From: an uncultured Collinsella sp.
Lineage (GTDB): Bacteria; Actinomycetota; Coriobacteriia; Coriobacteriales; Coriobacteriaceae
DNA: 5,549 nucleotides
Assembly (NCBI GenBank): GCA_902493515.1
Contig: CABUPE010000049.1
Span: forward strand, 1 to 5,549
Direction of reading: 5' to 3'
Shown: piece after piece, positions 1-5,404 of the stretch
Position numbering within the stretch: position 1 is the stretch's first letter
Layout of the letters: each line of letters starts with the position of its first letter
Translations under genes and position numbers: made by a program
The notes under the pieces: generated by a model
The model's input: the letters and a program-made list of their open reading frames with translations, nothing else
Told to the model about the DNA's origin: nothing
Database searches by the model: none

Positions 1-51
1 TTCCTTCCATTCGTCACCTTCATTACTCCAACGACGAATTCTAGGCGGTGT

Positions 52-96
52 CCCCGTCCTTTCTTGAAAGGGCGGAGGCGGGGCATGCCCCGCCTC
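52..96. repeat. Two adjacent small palindromes upstream of gene 1
   Basis: Bases 75-96 form a perfect 22-bp palindrome whose half is GAGGCGGGGCA. Just before it, 58-63 (CCTTTC) can pair with 66-71 (GAAAGG). A third pairing, CCCCG (52-56) with CGGGG (79-83), would enclose the small hairpin and compete with the 22-bp palindrome. No T-run follows, so a simple intrinsic terminator is unlikely. It could be a protein-binding site, a cruciform, or leftover repeat DNA. The sequence does not show its function. Confidence 0.5.
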
Positions 97-121
97 TTAC
101 ACCACATCTCTGTGCGCTACC

Positions 122-148
122 AAAGCATCGAATGTTGTGATGGTTTTT
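122..148 (+). repeat. Half copy of the ACCATCACAACATTCGA inverted-repeat element
   Basis: The arm TCGAATGTTGTGATGGT lies at 128-144, followed by TTTTT. Together with the preceding AAAGCA it matches 1364-1386 base for base over 23 bp. No intact left arm is present upstream; bases 100-121 show at most weak similarity. This is therefore a solo right arm or a decayed element, in contrast to the complete copies at 1326-1386 and 3992-4056. It lies about 100 bp before the start of gene 1. Confidence 0.85.
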
Positions 149-247
149 CTGCCACTCGACCGGGTGGAATCGCTTTCTTGCGCGCGAAGGTGTGCGGGCC
201 CGTGGGCAGGGGAATAAGGTTGGTTATCCGACTCCATTGGAGGGCTC

Positions 248-1285
248 ATGGACCTGCCGATCGTCCTGTCCCATAAGACTGCCTGGCTGTACCACAACGT
301 GGCGCGCCCGTCCGAGCCGCTCTCGCGAGCAAGCAGCCTATACGATGAGGACTCGCTTGCTAACGAGGCGGAGCCGACCGTGAGCCTGTCCAAATTGGGA
401 CTCGATGCCAAGGGGCTGAGGGCTTCAACGGCAGTCGGGATCGTTACCGACTATCTGGTTTCGCTTGGTATTCCACGAGAAGAGCTCGATCATATCGACA
501 CGCTCGTCAACTTCGATTTTGAGCGCTCGACACCGGCTGGATTTAGGTGCCACGTGTTTGGGGCGCCGGTACCTCCAGGCCATCTTATCGAGGTGGCAGA
601 GGGCCTTCTAGTGGTTGATGAGGTCATGTGCTTTGTCCAAGCGGGTTCGTGGATGAGCGAGCCCGAGCAGCTGGAATACGGCTACGAAATCTGCGCCCGA
701 TACCATTTGAATCATCTGTCGACAGGCGATTATATCGAGATGGGGCAGAGGTATACCGTTGCCGACTTGATTGCTTATTGCAACGAGAACCGATCTCGTC
801 AGGGGGCTGTACGCGCGGTCGCCGTGCTCAAGCGCGTGCACGATGGCGCGCGGTCGCCCATGGAGACGGCCACCGCAATCATGGTCGTGGCAAAACGTTC
901 CCAGGGCGGGCTGGGATACGCCAAGATCGAGCTCAACCATCGGGTCGATGTTCCCAACGAGTTCAAGTATCTCGCAAAGGCCGGGTATTTCGAGATCGAC
1001 GTATATGCGCCTGCGAGCGGTACGGGGATTGAATACAACGGCTCGGACCATCTTGATAAACAGCGCAGCGCGTCGGATGCGGAGCGTATGACCGTGCTGA
1101 GCGCGCTGGGCTTTAGGATGATCGTCCTCACCGGGACTCAGTTTGCCCACCAGCTGCAATTGCACCGGGCGATGAACGCCATCGCGCTCGCTATGGGCCT
1201 TAAGTGCGACCGAAGCGAAGCGTTCCAAAAGCGGCAGAACGACCTGCGAGAATTCGTGATTCGGCACTGGGACGGCGGCCTTTAG
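248..1285 (+). CDS. AbiEi-like protein with a C-terminal DUF559/Vsr-like nuclease-fold domain
   Basis: The 345-residue product starts at ATG 248 behind GGAGG (239-243, 4-nt spacer). Residues 6-17 (VLSHKTAWLYHN) resemble the VLSHxTAL-x-HG stretch of actinobacterial AbiEi-family proteins, the antitoxin side of type IV toxin-antitoxin systems. Residues 85-200 fit the middle region of those proteins. From about 203 the chain resembles DUF559, a Vsr-related PD-(D/E)XK fold: SPME (203-206), FEIDVYAP (248-255, with D251), IEYNG (261-265, with E262) and FRMIVLT (289-295). The residue usually lysine in ExK is N264, so activity is uncertain. No winged-helix N-terminus, signal peptide or membrane segment is seen. 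No AbiEii nucleotidyltransferase toxin gene adjoins it. The gene stands alone, with direct repeats on both sides, and its base composition is less GC-rich than the moa genes. Family assignment is by pattern memory; the role (antitoxin-like regulator, DNA-repair or defence nuclease) is open. Confidence 0.6.
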   Translation: MDLPIVLSHKTAWLYHNVARPSEPLSRASSLYDEDSLANEAEPTVSLSKLGLDAKGLRASTAVGIVTDYLVSLGIPREELDHIDTLVNFDFERSTPAGFRCHVFGAPVPPGHLIEVAEGLLVVDEVMCFVQAGSWMSEPEQLEYGYEICARYHLNHLSTGDYIEMGQRYTVADLIAYCNENRSRQGAVRAVAVLKRVHDGARSPMETATAIMVVAKRSQGGLGYAKIELNHRVDVPNEFKYLAKAGYFEIDVYAPASGTGIEYNGSDHLDKQRSASDAERMTVLSALGFRMIVLTGTQFAHQLQLHRAMNAIALAMGLKCDRSEAFQKRQNDLREFVIRHWDGGL

Positions 1286-1325
1286 GGACGCTTTGGTCCT
1301 TCTGCGGGGTGCTGTGGGCAGGCAA

Positions 1326-1386
1326 ACCATCACAACATTCGACGTTTTTCGCCAAAAACGGGAAAAGCATCGAATGTTGTGATGGT
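1326..1386. repeat. Complete nested inverted-repeat element, copy A
   Basis: Arms ACCATCACAACATTCGA (1326-1342) and TCGAATGTTGTGATGGT (1370-1386) are perfect 17-bp inverted copies separated by 27 nt. Inside, CGTTTTT (1343-1349) pairs with AAAAACG (1354-1360) around the loop CGCC, leaving nine bases (1361-1369) unpaired on the 3' side. Transcribed, this makes a long stem with an asymmetric bulge and an inner hairpin. It begins 41 bp after the stop of gene 1 and could end or stabilise that transcript, although no T-run follows. A second full copy lies at 3992-4056 and a half copy at 122-148. Confidence 0.9.
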
Positions 1387-1450
1387 CTGTGCTGAGGATG
1401 GGCTTGGGAAGCCGGTCTTGCTCAAAGCGACCTGTCCTGTCGTACGGGTG

Positions 1451-1478
1451 TCGGCATGATTCTCTCGTGGGGTATTAT
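1451..1478 (+). promoter_or_regulatory. Putative sigma-70-type promoter for moaA
   Basis: TATTAT (1473-1478) matches five of six bases of TATAAT and stands out in GC-rich surroundings. TCGGCA (1451-1456) matches four of six bases of TTGACA at a 16-nt spacing. Transcription would start near 1485, giving a leader of about 35 nt. That is too short for a molybdenum-cofactor riboswitch, and I see no such fold in 1387-1518. The call is by motif only. Confidence 0.45.
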
Positions 1479-1518
1479 GTTTTCCGAAGAATAAAACGCC
1501 GCGTGAGGGGAGGGCTGC

Positions 1519-2574
1519 GTGGACGGGCACGTGCAACATGACGGCTTTGGCCGCGATATCAACTACCTGCGTATTGCCGTTACCGACAAGTGCAATTTCC
1601 GCTGCATTTATTGCATGCCGGCCGATGGCGTCGCGCCCCGCGTGCACGACGAGCTGCTCAGCGCCGAGGAAATCGCCCGCTTTGTGCGCTTGGTGGCGGG
1701 GGAGGGCATTCGCCGCGTGCGCCTGACGGGTGGCGAGCCGCTGGTCAGCCGCCGTATTATTCCGCTCATTCGCGACATCCGCGCGATTCCGCAGATCGAG
1801 GACATCTCGCTCACCACCAACGGTGCCCTGCTGCCCAAGCTGGCGCCGCAGCTCAAAGACGCGGGGCTTAACCGCGTCAACATCTCGCTCGACACACTCG
1901 ACCCTACGCTCTTTGGAAAGATCACGCGCCTGGGCCGACTCGAGCAGACCATGGCTGGCATCGACGCGGCGCTGGCTTGGGGCTTTGAGCCCGTTAAGGT
2001 CAACTGCGTTGTGGTGCGCCGACTCAACCAGGATGTGGCAGCCCTTGCGCGGCTGACCGTCGACCGCCCTATCCACCTGCGCTTTATCGAATACATGCCC
2101 ATCGGCGACGAGCGCACCAGCTCGCATTGCGCTGTGGACCCGCATGCGCCCGCGCTCAATCCCGAGCTGTGGGACGCGAGCGATACCGTGCCGAGCGACG
2201 AGCTGCGGGCGCGCATCAATGCCGGGGCCACCGCGGCGGGACTGGGCGAGCTCGAGCCGCTCGACATCAACGACGCTCCTGCCGGCGCGGGCCCTGCGCG
2301 CTATTGGCACTTTCCGGGCGCGGCGGGAACGGTTGGCTTCATTAGCGCCATGTCCAACCATTTTTGCGCGAACTGCAACCGTCTGCGCCTGACGGCCGAT
2401 GGCAACGTGCGTCCGTGCCTGTTCAGCGATGCCGAGTATTCGGTGCGTGAGGCGCTGCGCCGTGGTGATGATATGCAGGTACTTTCGATTTGGCGCGATG
2501 CCGTGGCCCACAAACCGCAGGAACACGCGATAATTGAGGGCACGCAACGATTTATGTCCCAAATCGGAGGATGA
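1519..2574 (+). CDS. moaA: GTP 3',8-cyclase MoaA
   Basis: MoaA is a cytoplasmic radical-SAM enzyme that rearranges GTP to 3',8-cyclo-7,8-dihydroGTP, the first step of molybdenum-cofactor synthesis. The 351-residue chain has the usual family length. It carries the radical-SAM cluster motif CNFRCIYC (C25, C29, C32), the SAM-binding GGEP (71-74), and the second, GTP-binding [4Fe-4S] cluster set C283, C286 and C300 in FCANCNRLR and PCLF. It ends in Gly-Gly (350-351), the tail known to be required for catalysis. The start is GTG 1519, preceded by a purine-rich GGGGAGGG (1507-1514) at proper spacing; the family's first conserved segment, DINYLRIAVTDKCNFRC, begins at residue 13, so little is missing. 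Its last codons double as the ribosome binding site of the next gene, which starts 4 nt after the stop. All key residues are intact. Confidence 0.97.
   Translation: MDGHVQHDGFGRDINYLRIAVTDKCNFRCIYCMPADGVAPRVHDELLSAEEIARFVRLVAGEGIRRVRLTGGEPLVSRRIIPLIRDIRAIPQIEDISLTTNGALLPKLAPQLKDAGLNRVNISLDTLDPTLFGKITRLGRLEQTMAGIDAALAWGFEPVKVNCVVVRRLNQDVAALARLTVDRPIHLRFIEYMPIGDERTSSHCAVDPHAPALNPELWDASDTVPSDELRARINAGATAAGLGELEPLDINDAPAGAGPARYWHFPGAAGTVGFISAMSNHFCANCNRLRLTADGNVRPCLFSDAEYSVREALRRGDDMQVLSIWRDAVAHKPQEHAIIEGTQRFMSQIGG
2566..2570 (+). promoter_or_regulatory. Shine-Dalgarno site of moaC-mobB inside the moaA Gly-Gly codons
   Basis: GGAGG at 2566-2570 lies 8 nt before ATG 2579 and fixes that start. It consists of the final two sense codons of moaA (GGA GGA, then TGA at 2572-2574). 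An upstream in-frame TTG at 2534 would sit deep inside moaA and has no comparable site, so 2579 is preferred. Confidence 0.85.
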
Positions 2575-2578
2575 TCAT

Positions 2579-3883
2579 ATGGCCAAGAGCAGGTACGCCG
2601 ATGCCACCAAGGCCGCTCGCAGGGCCGCGATGTCTGCCCACAAAGCCACGGCTGCGGCGAATGCTGGCAACGCCGACGCGTCTGCGCAGCCGTCTGTCAG
2701 CGCTGTTGCCGAGCCCGCCCGCGACGCCCGTCGCGACGAGCTGACGCATGTGGACGCCAAGGGCGAGGTGCGCATGGTCGACGTGTCCGACAAGGCCGAG
2801 ACCCATCGCATTGCCATCGCCGAGGGCACCATCCTCATGCACCCCGAGACGCAGGCCATGGTGCTGCAGGACCGCGCCAAAAAGGGCGACGTGCTTGCCT
2901 GCGCGCGCGTGGCGGGCATTATGGCCATCAAGCGCACGAGTGACATCATCCCCATGTGCCACCCGCTGCTCATTACCAAGAGCAAGTGCGACATTGCGCC
3001 CATCGCTGCGGCGGGGACGCCTGCCGAGGACGTGCCCGAGGGCTGGGCGCCGGCGCGCGCGGACGGGCAGGTTGGCTTTCACGTACTGGTTACGGCCGGC
3101 GTGACGGGCAAGACGGGTATCGAGATGGAGGCCCTGACCGGCGCGAGCGCCGCGTGCCTAACGATCTATGACATGTGCAAGGCGGTCGATCGCGGCATGG
3201 AGATCGTTGACGTGCGCCTGCTGCACAAGGAGGGCGGCCGCTCGGGCGTGTGGGATCGTGCCGAGCGTCAGGCCGCTGCTGTTGAGGCCGTGGCCACTGA
3301 CGGTGCCGCGCCCGCGAGCGCATTCGTCGCCGTCGCGCCCACAGCTCCGACACAGGCCGTCCCCGCGATCGCGTTTATCGGCTACCAAAACTCGGGCAAG
3401 ACCACGCTTGTCGAGAAGGTTATCGCCGAGCTCGCCCGCCGCGGCCTGCGCGTGGGTTCGCTCAAACATCACGGGCACCACGGCTTTGATATCGATGTGC
3501 CCGCTAAGGACACTTGGCGCCATCACCAGGCCGGCTCCAAACACGTGGGCCTCATCTGCGCCACGCGCTGGGCGGAGTACGCCGACACGCGCGAGGAGGA
3601 CGAGATGCCCGCGCGCGAGCTGCTGTCGCGCTACAACGATGTCGACGTGGTGATCATCGAGGGCTACAAGACCGAGGGCTTCGATAACATCGTCGTCGCG
3701 CGATCCGGTGTCGACCGTCTGCGCGGCAAGAGCTCGCTCGACCTGGTCGACGGTCACACGCTGGCCCTTGCCTGCAACGAGGCCCTGGCACGCCAGGCCT
3801 TCGACGCCGGCTTTGCGACCCGAGCCATCAACATCAACGACGCCCGAGCCATCTGCGATCTGATCCAAGACCATCTGGCCTAA
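2579..3883 (+). CDS. moaC-mobB: MoaC-MobB fusion: cyclic pyranopterin monophosphate synthase plus MGD-synthesis GTPase
   Basis: A single 434-residue chain joins two cofactor proteins. Residues 1-53 are an Ala-rich extension absent from E. coli MoaC. Residues 54-227 are MoaC, which converts the MoaA product to cyclic pyranopterin monophosphate: MVDVSDKAET (66-75), KKGDV (101-105), the CHP active-site motif (127-129), GKTGIEMEALT (177-187), and DMCKAV (198-203) with the catalytic Asp198 and Lys201 pair. About 17 extra residues sit near 143-164 relative to E. coli MoaC. An Ala/Pro linker (228-261) leads to MobB (262-434): P-loop GYQNSGKTT (268-276), SLKHHGHHGFDID (294-306), and DVVIIEGYK (356-364). 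MobB binds GTP and assists MobA in making molybdopterin guanine dinucleotide; MobA is not visible here. Both halves are full length with no frameshift. The chain is translationally linked to moaA. Domain identities are secure; the benefit of the fusion is unknown. Confidence 0.93.
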   Translation: MAKSRYADATKAARRAAMSAHKATAAANAGNADASAQPSVSAVAEPARDARRDELTHVDAKGEVRMVDVSDKAETHRIAIAEGTILMHPETQAMVLQDRAKKGDVLACARVAGIMAIKRTSDIIPMCHPLLITKSKCDIAPIAAAGTPAEDVPEGWAPARADGQVGFHVLVTAGVTGKTGIEMEALTGASAACLTIYDMCKAVDRGMEIVDVRLLHKEGGRSGVWDRAERQAAAVEAVATDGAAPASAFVAVAPTAPTQAVPAIAFIGYQNSGKTTLVEKVIAELARRGLRVGSLKHHGHHGFDIDVPAKDTWRHHQAGSKHVGLICATRWAEYADTREEDEMPARELLSRYNDVDVVIIEGYKTEGFDNIVVARSGVDRLRGKSSLDLVDGHTLALACNEALARQAFDAGFATRAININDARAICDLIQDHLA

Positions 3884-3912
3884 AACCTGTCAAAAAGGGA
3901 CAGGTTTATTTT
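3883..3912 (+). terminator. Intrinsic terminator after moaC-mobB
   Basis: AAACCTGTC (3883-3891) and GACAGGTTT (3899-3907) form a 9-bp stem with the 7-nt loop AAAAAGG, followed by ATTTT. The stem overlaps the last base of the stop codon, so it probably ends the moa transcript. CAAAA (3891-3895) can alternatively pair with TTTTG (3909-3913) around a GGGACAGG centre, resembling the hairpins at 3942 and 5051. Confidence 0.75.
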
Positions 3913-3941
3913 GGCAGGTTTTATCTGGGCAAACGTCATTT

Positions 3942-3985
3942 CCACCACAAAGGGGCCAGGCACCTTTGTGGTGGTTTTTGCTTTG
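3942..3985 (+). terminator. 44-bp terminator-like hairpin repeat, copy 1
   Basis: CCACCACAAAGG (3942-3953) pairs perfectly with CCTTTGTGGTGG (3963-3974) over 12 bp, with a 9-nt loop, and TTTTT follows. This has the form of a rho-independent terminator and would back up the one at 3883. The 44-bp unit recurs at 4089-4132 with a single difference (G3954 against A4101). A diverged third copy without the T-run is at 5051-5083, so it is also a dispersed repeat. Confidence 0.8.
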
Positions 3986-3991
3986 CAGTAA

Positions 3992-4056
3992 AAACCATCA
4001 CAACATTCGATGAAAATCGCGATTTTGCCGAAAAACGTCGAATGTTGTGATGGTTT
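3992..4056. repeat. Complete nested inverted-repeat element, copy B
   Basis: Arms ACCATCACAACATTCGA (3994-4010) and TCGAATGTTGTGATGGT (4038-4054), extended by two A:T pairs on the outside to 19 bp, enclose 27 nt. This is the same spacer length as copy A at 1326-1386. Inside, AAAATCGCGATTTT (4013-4026) is a perfect 14-bp palindrome, followed by an unpaired 3' segment containing GAAAAACG, similar in place to GGAAAAGCA in copy A. It lies between the two 44-bp hairpins. Confidence 0.9.
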
Positions 4057-4088
4057 GCGCTGCGGGTCAGGCCATCCTGCGGGCCAGG

Positions 4089-4132
4089 CCACCACAAAGG
4101 AGCCAGGCACCTTTGTGGTGGTTTTTGCTTTG
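4089..4132 (+). repeat. 44-bp terminator-like hairpin repeat, copy 2
   Basis: CCACCACAAAGG (4089-4100) pairs with CCTTTGTGGTGG (4110-4121), followed by TTTTT. It agrees with 3942-3985 at 43 of 44 positions and sits exactly 147 bp later. As it precedes the HAD gene, it would insulate that gene from read-through. Its last three bases (TTG) overlap the putative -35 box. Confidence 0.8.
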
Positions 4133-4160
4133 ACTGGCCGCGTCTGTGCCTTGGTATACC
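4130..4160 (+). promoter_or_regulatory. Putative extended -10 promoter for the HAD hydrolase gene
   Basis: TATACC (4155-4160) is preceded by TGG (4152-4154), the TGn of an extended -10 element. TTGACT (4130-4135) lies upstream as a good -35 match, but the spacing of 19 nt is longer than ideal. Transcription would begin near 4167, giving a leader of about 49 nt. Placement directly behind a terminator-like hairpin supports an independent transcript. Confidence 0.5.
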
Positions 4161-4215
4161 ATGTACGCCGTTCACGAATACACCCCACATCGCCGCACAA
4201 CCCAGAAAGGCCCCC

Positions 4216-5037
4216 ATGGACGCCACCTTCAGCCACATCAAAGCCGTGTTCTGCGATATCGACGGCACGCTGCTCACGAGCCAGCACACGGTGTCCCCGC
4301 GCACCGTGGCGGCGATTCGCGCCCTGCGCGAGCGCGGCGTGCTCTTTGGCCTGTGCACCGGGCGCGACGCCCATGCGACCGAGGCCATGTACGAGCTCTG
4401 GGGCATCGAAGGCCTGGTGGACGTGCTGGTGGGCTGCGGTGGCGCCGAGGTCATCGACCGCGCGCACGGCATCAACGAGCTGAGCTACCCGCTGCCGGGC
4501 GAAACCATCGCGCGCATCTGCAAGCACATGGCGGACCTTCCGGCAACGCCCGTTTGCCCCCGAGACGGCGTGTTCTACGTTCCCGAGACCAACGCGTGCG
4601 TCGAGCATCTATCGCGTGTCGATGGCGTGCCCTACAAGGTGGTCGATTTTGCCGAGTTCTTGCGCGAGCCGCAGCCCAAGGTGATGTTTACCATGGCGCC
4701 CGAGGTAATGCCGCGGGTGATTGAGCGGGCGTCGACGTTTGCCGACGACACCGTTAAGGCGGCGGCTCTGCAAACCACGCAGCGGCTCTACGAGTTCATG
4801 GATCCGCGCGTGTCCAAGACGCGCGGCCTTGTGCACGTGGCGGAGCTCAACGACATGGAGCTCCAGGACATCTGCGTGTTTGGCGATGCGGACAACGACA
4901 CCTGCATGGTGGCTGACGCCGGCGTGGGCGTGGCCATGGCAAATGGCAGCGACGCCACCCGTGCCGCCGCCGACTTTGTAACCGCGAGTAACGACAAAGA
5001 CGGCATCGCGGTCTTTGTCGAGGAGCATCTGCTGTAG
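4216..5037 (+). CDS. Cof-type HAD-superfamily hydrolase (class IIB phosphatase)
   Basis: The 273-residue cytoplasmic protein has all four HAD motifs. Motif I is DIDGT (14-18), with nucleophile D14 and acid/base D16. Motif II is T48 in LCTGRD. The motif III lysine is K201. Motif IV is GDADND (223-228), which binds magnesium. Length and motif spacing fit the Cof/YidA subfamily, whose C2B cap lies between motifs II and III, here about residues 85-195. Members dephosphorylate sugar phosphates, pyridoxal phosphate, flavin precursors or similar small molecules; the substrate cannot be read from sequence, so no gene symbol is given. ATG 4216 is preceded by AGAAAGG (4204-4210), a modest ribosome binding site. 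The gene is transcribed alone: terminators lie upstream, a hairpin follows 13 nt after the stop, and nothing ties it to the cofactor operon. No residue appears to be missing. Confidence 0.92.
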   Translation: MDATFSHIKAVFCDIDGTLLTSQHTVSPRTVAAIRALRERGVLFGLCTGRDAHATEAMYELWGIEGLVDVLVGCGGAEVIDRAHGINELSYPLPGETIARICKHMADLPATPVCPRDGVFYVPETNACVEHLSRVDGVPYKVVDFAEFLREPQPKVMFTMAPEVMPRVIERASTFADDTVKAAALQTTQRLYEFMDPRVSKTRGLVHVAELNDMELQDICVFGDADNDTCMVADAGVGVAMANGSDATRAAADFVTASNDKDGIAVFVEEHLL

Positions 5038-5050
5038 CGCCGGGGGAGAA

Positions 5051-5083
5051 CCATCACAAAGGGGACAGGCGCCTTTGTGGTGG
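5051..5083. repeat. Diverged hairpin repeat after the HAD gene
   Basis: CCATCACAAAGG (5051-5062) pairs with CCTTTGTGGTGG (5072-5083) with one T:G wobble and the loop GGACAGGCG. It belongs with the hairpins at 3942 and 4089 but lacks their T-run, so it is a weak terminator at best. Its left arm begins with ACCATCACAA, also the first ten bases of the nested inverted-repeat arms. Confidence 0.75.
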
Positions 5084-5247
5084 CCTCAGGCGATTTGGGC
5101 GAGTTGATGCCTGCAATCTGCGCGCAAATTCCAATATGGTTGTCTGAACATTACGCTTCTGACTACCGATGAGTTAAAGATATTCTCATCAGTTTGGTAG
5201 GGTATTTCTCCCGGTAAATGACCTACAGCTCATGGTCAATTTTCGAC

Positions 5248-5264
5248 TGTTTACAGGATGTTTA
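5248..5264 (+). promoter_or_regulatory. TGTTTA-N5-TGTTTA direct repeat, possible response-regulator site
   Basis: TGTTTA occurs at 5248-5253 and 5259-5264, an 11-bp period, with the following C also repeated. This arrangement equals the PhoP box of enterobacteria, and OmpR/PhoB-type regulators generally bind such one-turn direct repeats. TGTTATGCA (5278-5286) downstream could be an extended -10. In AT-rich DNA a chance match is quite possible, and no target gene is visible. Confidence 0.3.
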
Positions 5265-5374
5265 CTCTTGAGCAAAATGTTATGCAAATAAATCTAATGC
5301 CATTAAAAAATGATGGGTAACTAAATTACCAGTAGAAACAAAAAATAGATAGCGAATAAACGAAGGTAAATCTG

Positions 5375-5404
5375 AGCAATTGTCAAGAGAATTGACAATT
5401 CGCT
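5375..5404. repeat. Bulged hairpin in AT-rich DNA
   Basis: AATTGTCAA (5378-5386) and TTGACAATT (5392-5400) form a perfect 9-bp stem with the loop GAGAA. AGC (5375-5377) and GCT (5402-5404) extend it past a one-base bulge (C5401). It may be an operator or a structured RNA. The right arm contains TTGACA, but no good -10 follows at 16-18 nt. Confidence 0.6.

Noticed and set aside
1..276. An open frame through the left edge (IECCDGF in the middle) that could be the end of an upstream gene
   Set aside because: It runs across two palindromes and a dispersed repeat arm and overlaps the start of gene 1. The IECCDGF string is simply the translated repeat.
608..1333. A 241-codon minus-strand open frame opposite gene 1
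   Set aside because: It is low-complexity in character and lacks a family match, while the plus strand has a good ribosome binding site and a recognisable nuclease-like domain.
1387..1518. A molybdenum-cofactor riboswitch before moaA
   Set aside because: Only a small GGCTT/AAGCC hairpin (1401-1413) is seen. The promoter-like site at 1451-1478 leaves about 35 nt of leader, too short for that RNA.
1330..2562. A 410-codon open frame on the minus strand opposite moaA
   Set aside because: The plus-strand MoaA has every family motif. The minus-strand protein is Arg/His/Ala-rich with no recognisable domain, as expected opposite a GC-rich gene.
122..4056. A CRISPR-like array, because the 17-23 bp arm recurs
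   Set aside because: The copies are dispersed over kilobases as inverted pairs, not regularly spaced with unique spacers, and no cas gene is present.
3880..4608. A 242-codon minus-strand open frame reading through the repeat cluster and the HAD gene
   Set aside because: It crosses four hairpins and lies opposite a clear HAD hydrolase. Its protein includes translated repeat arms and shows no family signature.
5282..5320. A 12-codon reading frame from ATG 5282, considered as a leader peptide
   Set aside because: It has no convincing ribosome binding site, no run of regulatory codons and no downstream attenuated gene in view.
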